This document shows positions 8,501-16,842 of a stretch of DNA of 64,000 nucleotides, piece by piece (the first letter of the stretch is position 1; each line of letters opens with the position of its first letter). Below the pieces are notes generated by a model. That model was not told where the DNA came from. It saw only the letters and a program-made list of their open reading frames with translations, and did not search any database. Made by a program: the position numbers and the translations under genes. The DNA comes from Rhodanobacter thiooxydans (lineage in GTDB: Bacteria > Pseudomonadota > Gammaproteobacteria > Xanthomonadales > Rhodanobacteraceae): the NCBI RefSeq assembly GCF_021545845.1, contig NZ_CP088924.1, positions 1-64,000 of the forward strand, in the 5' to 3' direction.

Positions 8501-9839
8501 GGATGGGAAAGGTGATGACGAAACGGGTAAAGATCCCTTCGGTGGAGCTGCAGGTGATCGTCCCGCTCATCTTTCGCACGACATCTTGGCAGTACGCCAG
8601 TCCGATGCCCAGCGCGGTCTCCGGGCGGTCTTTACCGGACACGTAGCGCTCGAACACGCGCGGCAACGTGCTCGGCGCAATGCCCGTCCCGGTATCGAAT
8701 ACCGTGATGCGGCCGCGGCCACCCTCAACGCGATCGACCTGCACGTGGATCATGGCCTCGCTCTTCTTGGCCGTGTAGTGGATCGCGTTCTTCAGCAGAT
8801 TGAAGATGACGTTGGTAAGAGCCGGTGCCCAGCCGAAGAAGCAGAAGTTGTCCTTGATCGCAACGTGAACGCGGCCGCGCTCAGCACTGGACCCGTATGG
8901 GTAGCGCGCAGCCGCCGCCGACACAGTGGCGCCGGCGTCGACACGACCCATCGCTTGCTGGCTTGTGGCCTGCGCCGCCGCGAGGAGCATTTCGATGGTC
9001 ACCTGGGCGTGCTCGGCCTCCGACGACACGGTGTCGGCGAGCTCGCGCACGACCGCCAGCGATCGGGCGCGCATGCGTGGCCTGATGAGTCCGGCGGCGA
9101 TCGCCGCATCGTAGCCGGCAATCAATTCCGGGAAGTGGCGATCCAGGCCGAGTGCGGCCAGACGGATCGAGGCAAGCGGCGTGCGCAGCTCGTGCGAGAT
9201 CGTGGCGGTGACCGACTGTAGGCTGTGCGTCCGCACGCGCCAGGCGATCGCGCGGCTGAGGTCGCAGATCACGGCGCCCGCGCCGGCAAATAGCCACACG
9301 GCGACTACCGGACCGAGCGTGCGGTAATGGATCTCTGCGTGATGGAACACATTGTCGAGAATCACACCGAGTCCGCACCCGACGAACACCGACAGCAAGC
9401 CGGCGCGCGCATCGAACAGCATGAAGACCAGCATGATCGCGGCGACTTGATAGGCGAGCCACGCGGCGGAGATGCCGTTCATCAGCAGCATGTAGGTGCT
9501 GAAGAGGGGCAGGGTGGCCGTGATGTAGAGCAGCCAGTAGATCGGAAGATGTCGGCGCCACTTGGGCGGTATCACGGGCTCCAGAACGATCGGCAGGCCG
9601 AGGAGCACGATCACCAGCCGTAGCCACAGGTTCTCGTGCGGCTGGGGGAAGAGGATGCCGAAGACGACATAGAAAAGGGGCTGCGCCACCACGGCCAAGG
9701 CGCCAAGCAGCGCCATCCGATTTTCCGCGACCTGCGCACCCTCGACCACGGAGGTCCGCAGGCGTGAGAGGTTCGCTCGGAGGTTGGCGCGAAGGTGGGT
9801 GCGGAGCCGTTGGGCGGGGGTGCGCTTGGACATATTCAT
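8472..9839 (-). CDS. CqsS-like membrane sensor histidine kinase
   Basis: The 455-residue product has a six- or seven-helix membrane sensor (about residues 42-195) followed by a histidine kinase core: ISHELRTPL with phospho-acceptor H216, an N-box NLLKNAIHY, a G1 box DTGTGIA and a G2 box ALGIGLAYC. The sensor has FPQPHENLWLR, PPKWRRHLPIY and LPLFSTYMLLMN, which match the Vibrio CqsS sensor (FPQSYENL, PKKWQRYMP, MMLMN) as I remember it. CqsS detects the aminoketone CAI-1. Unlike CqsS there is no C-terminal receiver; a separate regulator gene follows. The start at 9839 is chosen over an upstream extension that lacks hydrophobic or conserved character. No cqsA-like synthase is in the window. Confidence 0.82.
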   Translation of the reverse strand: MNMSKRTPAQRLRTHLRANLRANLSRLRTSVVEGAQVAENRMALLGALAVVAQPLFYVVFGILFPQPHENLWLRLVIVLLGLPIVLEPVIPPKWRRHLPIYWLLYITATLPLFSTYMLLMNGISAAWLAYQVAAIMLVFMLFDARAGLLSVFVGCGLGVILDNVFHHAEIHYRTLGPVVAVWLFAGAGAVICDLSRAIAWRVRTHSLQSVTATISHELRTPLASIRLAALGLDRHFPELIAGYDAAIAAGLIRPRMRARSLAVVRELADTVSSEAEHAQVTIEMLLAAAQATSQQAMGRVDAGATVSAAAARYPYGSSAERGRVHVAIKDNFCFFGWAPALTNVIFNLLKNAIHYTAKKSEAMIHVQVDRVEGGRGRITVFDTGTGIAPSTLPRVFERYVSGKDRPETALGIGLAYCQDVVRKMSGTITCSSTEGIFTRFVITFPILAEDAPSAA

Positions 9840-9866
9840 GGAGTGAGGATCGCCCCCCATGATACC

Positions 9867-9882
9867 GCCACAAAAATGTGGC
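9867..9882. promoter_or_regulatory. Inverted repeat between divergent kinase and methylase-helicase genes
   Basis: GCCACA (9867-9872) and TGTGGC (9877-9882) are a perfect 6-bp inverted repeat separated by AAAA, in the 81-base gap between the divergently transcribed sensor kinase and the methyltransferase-helicase gene. It is well placed for an operator serving both. Confidence 0.45.
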
Positions 9883-9920
9883 CGACTTTGGCGCCGTGCG
9901 TGAGCTGGCAACGTGTCGGC

Positions 9921-12900
9921 ATGACCTCGATCAACGCAACCGCCCGCGACTGGCACGCCCCGCTACGCGATCTGCGCAGCCTTGGCTCCCGCACAGCACG
10001 CCCCGGCTCATTGGCCGGACTGCACGCCGCCCGTCAGATCCACCTGTCGCAGTTCTTCACCCCCGAGCCTGTGGCTGCGCTGATGTGGCGCATCGCGCAG
10101 CCGGCGATGACAGCCGCGCTGGCCAGGCATCCCGGTGCACAGGTGTCGATCCTGGACAATAGCGTCGGTACCGGCAGTCTCCTTCGATTCGCTGATCCGG
10201 CGCTTCATGTCCTGGGCGGCGCCGACATTCACGAGCCCAGCGTCACCGCGCTGATGTCCGTCGCGGAGGAGGCGGGGTTCATTCTGACGATGGAGGCCCT
10301 CGCGCTGCCGGAGCAGCGTGCGAAGGGTTGGGGCGTGGGCCTCATCAATCCGCCGTTCTCCATTCACCTCGAATCGCCGCTCCTCCAGGTCGGTTCCGCG
10401 ACGACGATGGGCAAGTTCGGCGAGCACACGTCGGCAATGAGTCATGTCTATGCCCTCGAGCGCTCGCTCGCGGCTTGCGCCATCGTGGTCGCCCTTCTGC
10501 CCACCAGCTTCGCCTGCACCCTGGCCGGATCGGATCTCGATCAGGGGCGACTGCGCGCGGTGCTGCGCCTGCCGGCGGGTTCTTTCCGCGAAGAAGGAAC
10601 GGACGTGGACGTCAGCGTAGCCGTGTTCGGCGCTTGCCACCCCGCGCCGCCCATCGTTCGCACACTGTCGACACTGGACGAAGCGCTGCCGAGGTTGGCG
10701 CTGGAGTGCCCCAACACGGCCGAGGCACGGGCGACACTGACGCCGGCCACCATCACGGCATCGGTGCCGGCGGTGACTCTCCCGGTCACCGGTGATGCGC
10801 GCGTGCGGATCTCCCACAGTGGGCGCAAGGTCCACCTGGGCTTTGCTTGCGGCTTTACCCAAGCCCGAGTGATGAATGCCGTGTTGCGAGCCAAGCTGCC
10901 GCGGCGGCTGCCGGAGGAGGGCCGCTACCCGGCCGGTGTGCGCTTCAGAGGGCAGGGGCAGGTCGACCTTGAGGTCTACCTCGCCCAGCGCGAACCGCTC
11001 GCGACCTGGCAGCAGTTCATCGAGACGGTCCGGGCCGCTGGCGGCGATCCGCGGCCTGACCCCGGCATTGTCGGTTACCTGAGCCGGCGCATCCGCCGCG
11101 ACACGCGCGCGCGGACGCCGCTCGGGCGCATGGCTTTGATCGAGGGGATGCCCCAGCAGGGGACGTTGCGCGCCACCGCACGCAAGGCGCTGCAGTGCGA
11201 CCCGATGACATGGGGCTCGGGCATGTTCCTCCAGGGCCAGGAGGTCGAGTTCACCACCGAGGGGGGCACGTACAGGACCACGCATCCCGTGACCGGTGAG
11301 GATTTGGTGCTCGATGCGCCCGGCTTCGCCGCGGCGTTCCAGTGCGAGCAGGCCGCCAAGGGGTCAGGGTGGGTGGAGATCCATCCGAGCCGGGAAAAGG
11401 TGTTTCCGGTGCAAGCCCTGGCGGCACGCGCGCGCTTGGCGGCGACGGGCGCCGATCGCGTGGCCTCCTGGTCCTACCAGCTGGCCGACGTGGTCGAGCT
11501 GCGTCTCGCACGCCGGGGCGTGGTGGGCTTTGAGATGGCGCTCGGCAAGACGCGCACCGCGATCGCGCTCTGCCTGGCCGGCGGTCGGCACAACCTCATC
11601 TGCGTCGAGGCGCATCTGGTGGGTGAATTACTGACTGAGCTGGCCGAAGTCGGTGTCCCCAAGGACGACTACCAGGTCATTCTGTCCCCAGACGACTGCA
11701 GTGAGCTACGCCGGATCAACGTGATCGCCTACAGCCGCCTGCGCATGCCGATCAACCGAGCGCACCCGCGCCGCACCTACGCCAGCCTTCTGCGCCGGCG
11801 CATCGCCACGATGGTGTGTGACGAGGCGCACCTGCTGCGAAATCCCGACTCGGCGCAAACGCGCGCCGTGTATGCCGTCAGCCCGCGCCGACGGTACGGC
11901 ATGACGGGGACGCCCTGCGCGAACCTCCCTCGAGACCTGCTCCCGTTGCTCGAGTGGGCGGGCGGTGACGGCACCGCCGTGCAGCCCTATGGCCGCTTTC
12001 ATCCCTACTTGGACCCGGTCTTGCTGGCGAGCATGCTACCGGCGCGCCGCGGCGTGGACGTGTTCCGGGAACGCCACGTGGTCACCGAGTGGGTCACCAA
12101 CGAGTTTGCCGAGGATCTGCGATCTGGCGCCAAGCGCGAGGTGCCCAAGGTCGAGGGCCTCGCTCAATTGCGCGCGTGGGTCGCACCCTTCATCAAGCGT
12201 CGGGTAGCTCAAGAGCCGGAGGTCGCCAAGTACGTGCGCACGCCGCCGCATGAGGTCGTCCATCACGTGGTGCCGTGGGACGCGGCGCACCTCTCTTACT
12301 GGCTCACGGTGGCCGACGAGTTCACGAACTGGTATCACCACGCACGTGCGCAAGCGTCTCACCAGGGCAAGCAGCTCAACCTCATTGCGTTGCTGGCGCG
12401 CATCGGCGCGCTTTTGATGGCGGGAAATTACCCTCAAAAAGGCGTCGATGGCTTTGGGGTGTACGGGCGCCTGACCAGCAAGCAGCGCTATGCCATCAAG
12501 CGGGCTGTCCACCACGTCCGCGACGGGCACAAGACCATCGTCTACGTGGAGAACCCGGGCCTAGCCAACCTGCTCGCCAAGGAGATCAGCGCCGCCGGCG
12601 TGCCGGCGATGCCGTTCCACGGACAGATGACCATTGCCGAGCGCAATCGCGCCCTGGCCGATGACTTCCGGCGCGGCGACATCGCGTGCATGGTGGCCAC
12701 GGTGGGCGTCGTCCAGACCGGACTCAACATCCCCGAGGCCTCACGCGGGATCTTCGCCGCCCGATCGTGGACCACCAAGACCGAGCAGCAGGCGCGCTAT
12801 CGCATGCTGCGCCCCCAGCAGACGCGGCGAGCGGTATTCGAGACCCTCGAATTGCCCGGAAGCCTGGACACCTATCAGGCGATGATGCTCGATTTCAAAG

Positions 12901-13061
12901 CGGACGCGACCGCGGCGGCGGTGGATTTCCTGATGCCGAAAAAGGGGCACGAGGAGTTCGCGCACCTTGACACGATCATTGAGCGTTTCGTCCGAGGCCT
13001 CTCGGACATGCACGGCCAGAAGGTCCACGAATTCAGAACGGAGTTGAAGAATGCAGCATGA
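9921..13061 (+). CDS. N6-adenine methyltransferase / SNF2-type helicase fusion
   Basis: The product has about 1046 residues. The N-terminal part (about residues 40-330) has a type-I-like methyltransferase core: LSQFFTPEPVA, the SAM motif LDNSVGTGSLL and the catalytic NPPF motif near 143. The C-terminal half is an SF2/SNF2 helicase: Walker A GFEMALGKT near 535, CDEAH near 633, MTGTPCANL near 660, and a second RecA-like domain with VGVVQTGLNIPEAS and QQARYRMLRPQ. The fusion recalls phage P1 DarB and related plasmid anti-restriction or modification proteins, though it is smaller. It may protect element DNA during entry. The ATG at 9921 lacks a strong Shine-Dalgarno; the next gene begins inside its 3' end. 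Confidence 0.85.
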   Translation: MTSINATARDWHAPLRDLRSLGSRTARPGSLAGLHAARQIHLSQFFTPEPVAALMWRIAQPAMTAALARHPGAQVSILDNSVGTGSLLRFADPALHVLGGADIHEPSVTALMSVAEEAGFILTMEALALPEQRAKGWGVGLINPPFSIHLESPLLQVGSATTMGKFGEHTSAMSHVYALERSLAACAIVVALLPTSFACTLAGSDLDQGRLRAVLRLPAGSFREEGTDVDVSVAVFGACHPAPPIVRTLSTLDEALPRLALECPNTAEARATLTPATITASVPAVTLPVTGDARVRISHSGRKVHLGFACGFTQARVMNAVLRAKLPRRLPEEGRYPAGVRFRGQGQVDLEVYLAQREPLATWQQFIETVRAAGGDPRPDPGIVGYLSRRIRRDTRARTPLGRMALIEGMPQQGTLRATARKALQCDPMTWGSGMFLQGQEVEFTTEGGTYRTTHPVTGEDLVLDAPGFAAAFQCEQAAKGSGWVEIHPSREKVFPVQALAARARLAATGADRVASWSYQLADVVELRLARRGVVGFEMALGKTRTAIALCLAGGRHNLICVEAHLVGELLTELAEVGVPKDDYQVILSPDDCSELRRINVIAYSRLRMPINRAHPRRTYASLLRRRIATMVCDEAHLLRNPDSAQTRAVYAVSPRRRYGMTGTPCANLPRDLLPLLEWAGGDGTAVQPYGRFHPYLDPVLLASMLPARRGVDVFRERHVVTEWVTNEFAEDLRSGAKREVPKVEGLAQLRAWVAPFIKRRVAQEPEVAKYVRTPPHEVVHHVVPWDAAHLSYWLTVADEFTNWYHHARAQASHQGKQLNLIALLARIGALLMAGNYPQKGVDGFGVYGRLTSKQRYAIKRAVHHVRDGHKTIVYVENPGLANLLAKEISAAGVPAMPFHGQMTIAERNRALADDFRRGDIACMVATVGVVQTGLNIPEASRGIFAARSWTTKTEQQARYRMLRPQQTRRAVFETLELPGSLDTYQAMMLDFKADATAAAVDFLMPKKGHEEFAHLDTIIERFVRGLSDMHGQKVHEFRTELKNAA

Positions 13062-13278
13062 AACCGTCGGTTCGGTTCGGATTGGTTCCGAGTGGGTGTC
13101 CATCAAGCGACGCGGGACGTCCGCTGTGGACACGGCCCGAATCTTGGGCCGTGCGGGGGAGGGCGACGATGAGGTGATCTACCTTGACCGCATCTTGCAC
13201 CGCCACGACGGGGAGGCCTACGCCGAGGGCTGGCGCGCATGCGGAGCCATGGTGACCCAGCTATTTCGCGCCCGATAA
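13051..13278 (+). CDS. Hypothetical protein, 75 aa
   Basis: Not recognised. The ATG overlaps the end of the methylase-helicase gene by 11 bases, and GGAGTTGAAG lies just upstream, so it is probably translationally coupled. The product is small, charged and soluble. Coupling suggests an accessory role for the fusion enzyme, but nothing in the sequence proves it. Confidence 0.6.
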   Translation: MQHETVGSVRIGSEWVSIKRRGTSAVDTARILGRAGEGDDEVIYLDRILHRHDGEAYAEGWRACGAMVTQLFRAR

Positions 13279-13349
13279 AACCTGCCGCAAGTTTGAATCG
13301 CACGGATCGGTGAGACGGTGGAACTGTCTCCACCACGAGGGTCCGCGCC

Positions 13350-14474
13350 ATGTCCAACGCCACCGATCTGATTCGCCTCGAATGCTACAAGGGCGGCAGC
13401 CAGAAGTTCTACGAGATCATCCTTGAGCAGTCCGGCCAGGCGGACGACTACAAGGTCATCACGCGCTACGGCCGCATCGGCACGTCGGGCAACGCCACCG
13501 CGAAGTTCGAGAACCTAACGCGGTTTCAGGCTGAGCGCGAACGCGACAAGCTGGTGCGCGAAAAGGAGCGCAAGGGATACGAGGTCATCCGCCGCACTGG
13601 CGCGGTGGGCCAGACGCCGAGCGCCGCGCCCAGCGTGTCGGCAGGGCCTGTCCGGCCGACCAGCCCACGAGTGGACGTTGACCTTCAGCTCGCCGCCGCC
13701 TCGGCGCTGGACGCTGATGCGCTGATCGAGGCGCGTGGCTACCTGATGCAGGAAAAGCACGATGGTGTCCGTGCAGTGCTCTCGGTCATGTGTGGCGCGC
13801 CGATGCTGACCAACAAGCGCGGTCGCGTGCTCGATGTGCCGGCGAGCGTGGCGGAGTTCGCGGCAGTGGTGCTGCCCGATGCTGGCGAGACGATTCTCGA
13901 CGCGGAGCTGGTCGGCGATCGGCTCTACGTGTTCGACATCCTGATGCTTCGGGGTGAGGACATGCGCGCCGAGGGCTTCCGTCGTCGCTACGCGACCTTG
14001 GAAGGGCTGCTCCTGCCGCACGCCGAGCTGGTATCGCTCAGCCCGGCCTACTCCTTCCCCACCTCCAAGCGCGCCAATTACGACGCGTTGCTCGCAGCCG
14101 GCGCGGAGGGCGTCGTGTTCAAAAGCGGGTCCGCACCCTATACCCCGGGGCGCAGCGCCGCGACCGGCGATTGCCTGAAGGTCAAGTTCGTGGAGTCCGC
14201 CACGGTGCGCGTGAAGGCGCACCACGCCACCAAGCGCAGCGTCTCCATCGAAATGCTCGACGGCGATGCGTGGGTGGACGTTGGCAACGTGGCCATCCCC
14301 GTCAACCACGCGATGCCGCCGATCGGGTGCCACGCCGAGATTTTGTACCTCTACGCGTACCGCGGGGGATCGCTGTATCAGCCGGTCTACAAGGGCCAGC
14401 GCGACGACGTGTCCGATGCGGACTGCGCCATCGGCCAGTTGAAGTTCAAAGCCGAGGCCCGGCTCGCTGCCTGA
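13350..14474 (+). CDS. ATP-dependent DNA ligase with N-terminal WGR-like domain
   Basis: The 374-residue protein begins with a WGR domain (about residues 7-82): the usual nick-binding strand reads RYGRIG, with Tyr in place of Trp. The ligase core starts near 115 with motif I EKHDGVR (nucleophile K136), then LDAELVGDRLYVFDIL (motif III/IIIa region), AEGVVFK (motif IV) and LKVKF (motif V). A short OB domain ends the protein. ATP-dependent ligases seal nicks through a lysyl-AMP intermediate; WGR domains bind DNA breaks in PARP-family proteins. It stands directly before the PRTRC operon. GAGGG precedes the ATG. Confidence 0.85.
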   Translation: MSNATDLIRLECYKGGSQKFYEIILEQSGQADDYKVITRYGRIGTSGNATAKFENLTRFQAERERDKLVREKERKGYEVIRRTGAVGQTPSAAPSVSAGPVRPTSPRVDVDLQLAAASALDADALIEARGYLMQEKHDGVRAVLSVMCGAPMLTNKRGRVLDVPASVAEFAAVVLPDAGETILDAELVGDRLYVFDILMLRGEDMRAEGFRRRYATLEGLLLPHAELVSLSPAYSFPTSKRANYDALLAAGAEGVVFKSGSAPYTPGRSAATGDCLKVKFVESATVRVKAHHATKRSVSIEMLDGDAWVDVGNVAIPVNHAMPPIGCHAEILYLYAYRGGSLYQPVYKGQRDDVSDADCAIGQLKFKAEARLAA

Positions 14475-14483
14475 GCGATCACT

Positions 14484-14522
14484 TTGGAGCGCAACTTTCG
14501 CGCGGCGCAGGTCGCGCTCCAA
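14484..14522 (+). promoter_or_regulatory. 9-bp inverted repeat upstream of the PRTRC operon
   Basis: TTGGAGCGC (14484-14492) and GCGCTCCAA (14514-14522) are perfect inverted repeats with a 21-base loop, between the ligase stop and the first PRTRC gene. No T-run follows. It may be an operator or an mRNA hairpin controlling entry into the operon. Confidence 0.5.
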
Positions 14523-14549
14523 TGGCTACACCTTCCACGGAGAACCTTC

Positions 14550-15122
14550 ATGTCCTTCTTGAATGCCCTCAAGCCACTGCTGCGCGGCCAGTCAGCGGTG
14601 ACGCTGCGCCTCTCGCCCCATGCCGATGGCGGCTTCCGGCTGCTGGTGACGCCGGCACTGCAAGGCATCGACGCCGACACGTCCGATGTGGAGTTGGCGC
14701 ACCTACAGGCGCTGCTCGCCGCGCCGTTCGCGCTCTCGTTCCCCGCCGACGCCGACCTCGATCAGTCGTTCGCTGAGGCGGTCGCGCAATTCCACGCCCT
14801 GCGCGAGCCCAAGCTCAACGAACTGGACGCGCTGCGCGCCCGGATGGAAGCGGCAGCCGCCGATGCCAAGAAGCGGGCCGAGGACGCCAAGGCCGAAGCG
14901 AAGGCCAAGGCCACCAAGGGCAAGCCGGCGCCGGCGAAACCGGCCGCGAAGCCGCAGCCGGCACCCCCGCCCACGGGCGACATGTTCGCAGCCGCGAGCG
15001 GTGAAGCGCCGCCGCAGGATACGGCGCAGGACGCGCAGGAACCGACCGCGTCGCAGGACGAGGAGAGTGCAGGGGACGAAGTCCACGCCGACCAGTCGGC
15101 AGCCGAGGAGGGTCAGGCATGA
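14550..15122 (+). CDS. PRTRC system protein E
   Basis: The 190-residue product has a conserved N-terminal domain (about residues 1-95; it opens MSFLNALKPLL and later has ALREPKLNELDAL) followed by a Lys/Ala/Pro-rich helical and disordered tail with an acidic end. This is typical of PRTRC (ParB-related, ThiF-related cassette) protein E. The molecular role is unknown. It is first in an operon with overlapping genes C, F, B, A and ThiF. GGAG lies 7 bases before the ATG. The family is assigned from N-terminal sequence and gene order. Confidence 0.8.
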   Translation: MSFLNALKPLLRGQSAVTLRLSPHADGGFRLLVTPALQGIDADTSDVELAHLQALLAAPFALSFPADADLDQSFAEAVAQFHALREPKLNELDALRARMEAAAADAKKRAEDAKAEAKAKATKGKPAPAKPAAKPQPAPPPTGDMFAAASGEAPPQDTAQDAQEPTASQDEESAGDEVHADQSAAEEGQA

Positions 15123-15520
15123 GCGAGAGCAACGTAATCACGCGCTTGCAGCGTCGGTTCCGCTTCGGTGCCACCGTGTTGGAGGACATTGACCCCAATC
15201 TGTCACCGGCCGAAGTGTTGGCGCTGTACGTGCCCAGCTACGCCTTCCTCGCACAGGCGACGGTCGGCGAGCCGTCCAATGAGGGCGATTACCTAGTCTA
15301 TCCGATCCTCAAGCCCGCCGTCCACACGAAGGGCGCGCGCAGGCGGTCGCGGGCCAAGAACGCCGCCGCCGATGCCGCCATCGAGGGCATCCGTCGGTGG
15401 GCAGGGAAAAACGAGGACGTGTCCAAGGAGGAGCGTTGGAAAGCCGTGTTCGACGTGACGCGGGGCGCCGCCACGCGCGCGCCGGCTGCGGTTGACGCCG
15501 CCTTCCTGCCGCTGGTCTGA
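15119..15520 (+). CDS. PRTRC system protein C, C-terminally extended
   Basis: The start overlaps the protein E stop (ATGA). Residues 1-72 match PRTRC protein C (FRFGATVLEDIDPNLSP, a compact strand-rich unit ending in HTKG). Family members, as I recall them, end near that Gly, at about 70 residues. Here another 61 residues follow G72, beginning with a basic ARRRSRAK stretch. The small fold has been considered ubiquitin-like (beta-grasp) in comparative genomics. The extension after a terminal Gly is of interest because a JAMM-like protein (PRTRC A) is in the same operon. Family call good; processing is inference. Confidence 0.78.
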   Translation: MSESNVITRLQRRFRFGATVLEDIDPNLSPAEVLALYVPSYAFLAQATVGEPSNEGDYLVYPILKPAVHTKGARRRSRAKNAAADAAIEGIRRWAGKNEDVSKEERWKAVFDVTRGAATRAPAAVDAAFLPLV

Positions 15521-15522
15521 CG

Positions 15523-16842
15523 ATGACGCTCTGGTCCCCACCCCGCATCAGCAAGTCGGCGCTGGTTACCACCCGCGCCGCATGCGCCCCGCTGGCCAAC
15601 GGGCTTGGTCGTGCCGCACGCGGCGCGGCCGCGCGGCGCGCCATTCGCGGCCTGCGTGCCGGCCGCGTGTCGCCCCGTGAGGTCGAGAAGGCGCTTGGTG
15701 CCGGGGAGGGCGGTCTTCTGGCACTGCTCGCCGAGCGAGCCGCGCTACCGGAGACGCCCACCATTGCGCGCGGCGCGGTGGGCAATCTGACTTCGCGGAC
15801 GGTTCTCGCGGCGGCGACGATGGAAGCGCTCCTGTCGTGGTGCCGAGCCTTGCTCGCCGACGGCCACGTGAGCGCCGAGGAGCTTGGTGCGGTCAACGAG
15901 ACCGAGAGCGCGACCCACCTCCTGCGGCTGGTGCTGATTGGGTGGGGTCGCCTCGTGGACGGTGTGGTCGATGCCATGGGGCTGCACAGTCCCGACGCGG
16001 CACGATGCGCCTACACCATCGCGCCGGCTACGGTGTTTCGTGCCATGGACGAGATCATCGGCCACAGCTACGGCATCGACAACCTGTTTGATGATGGCCC
16101 CCATGGCGACGGTGTCGTGGTGGTCACCGACGGGTGGCCATGCGTGGATCTGATCGCGGACCCGGCGACCGATCCGGCGTTCTACGCGGCCGTCTGCGAG
16201 GCGTGGGACGCACTGGCCGTCAAGACACATCTGGTCGTGGCAAGCGGCGACACGGACCACTATTTGGGTGGAATGCTCAGCGAGACGCTTGATGATCTGG
16301 GCCGCACCGCACGGTGGGAGGGGGACGTACCGCATTTCGCGTCGGACGCCATCGAGCAGGCGCTGGAGGAAGTGAGCTGGTATCCGCCGGAGGAGTTTGC
16401 AGACGTGGCCGCCACGTTTCTTCGCCATGGCAAGCACGCGCGCGCAGCGCGGGCGATGGGTGCCGGTGAGCGCGAGGCGGCTCTGCAAGGCCGGACAGCG
16501 GAGTTGGCGCTGGTGGCGCGCCTGAAGTCCCTAGCCGACGCGACGCCGGACAGCCTGTCCCCGTTCCGCCATCGCCGTCGGGCGACGTTCGAGGTCTTCT
16601 ATTCCGCCGAGGGCCAAGAGCATCACTGTGCGCTGGTGGCGCAACACGCGGGATTGGCTGCGATGTACGAGTCGCAGTTGCAGGACGCGCAGAGCGAGAG
16701 CGCGATCTTCTTTGCCGCTCACGACGCGCAAGACCCATCCCAACTTCTGGCCGTCGCCAAGCAGGGGATTATGCAGGTCGCAGCGGCGTCCGCCGCGCTG
16801 TCCTACGTTCAGGAGTACAACGATGCCGCGCCCCCTCGTTGA
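15523..16842 (+). CDS. PRTRC system protein F
   Basis: The 439-residue product starts 2 bases after the protein C stop and fits PRTRC protein F by position, length and its opening (WSPPRISKSALV). It has a central region with many Trp, Asp and Gly residues (about 155-280) and a Glu-rich C-terminal half. No enzyme motif was identified. Biochemical role unknown; it belongs to the E-C-F-B-A-ThiF cassette. Confidence 0.75.
   Translation: MTLWSPPRISKSALVTTRAACAPLANGLGRAARGAAARRAIRGLRAGRVSPREVEKALGAGEGGLLALLAERAALPETPTIARGAVGNLTSRTVLAAATMEALLSWCRALLADGHVSAEELGAVNETESATHLLRLVLIGWGRLVDGVVDAMGLHSPDAARCAYTIAPATVFRAMDEIIGHSYGIDNLFDDGPHGDGVVVVTDGWPCVDLIADPATDPAFYAAVCEAWDALAVKTHLVVASGDTDHYLGGMLSETLDDLGRTARWEGDVPHFASDAIEQALEEVSWYPPEEFADVAATFLRHGKHARAARAMGAGEREAALQGRTAELALVARLKSLADATPDSLSPFRHRRRATFEVFYSAEGQEHHCALVAQHAGLAAMYESQLQDAQSESAIFFAAHDAQDPSQLLAVAKQGIMQVAAASAALSYVQEYNDAAPPR

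Noticed and set aside
13312-13334. Competing hairpins GAGAC/GTCTC and GGTGGA/TCCACC before the ligase gene
   Set aside because: Possible but short, single copy, and without support from other leaders; not strong enough to list as a feature.
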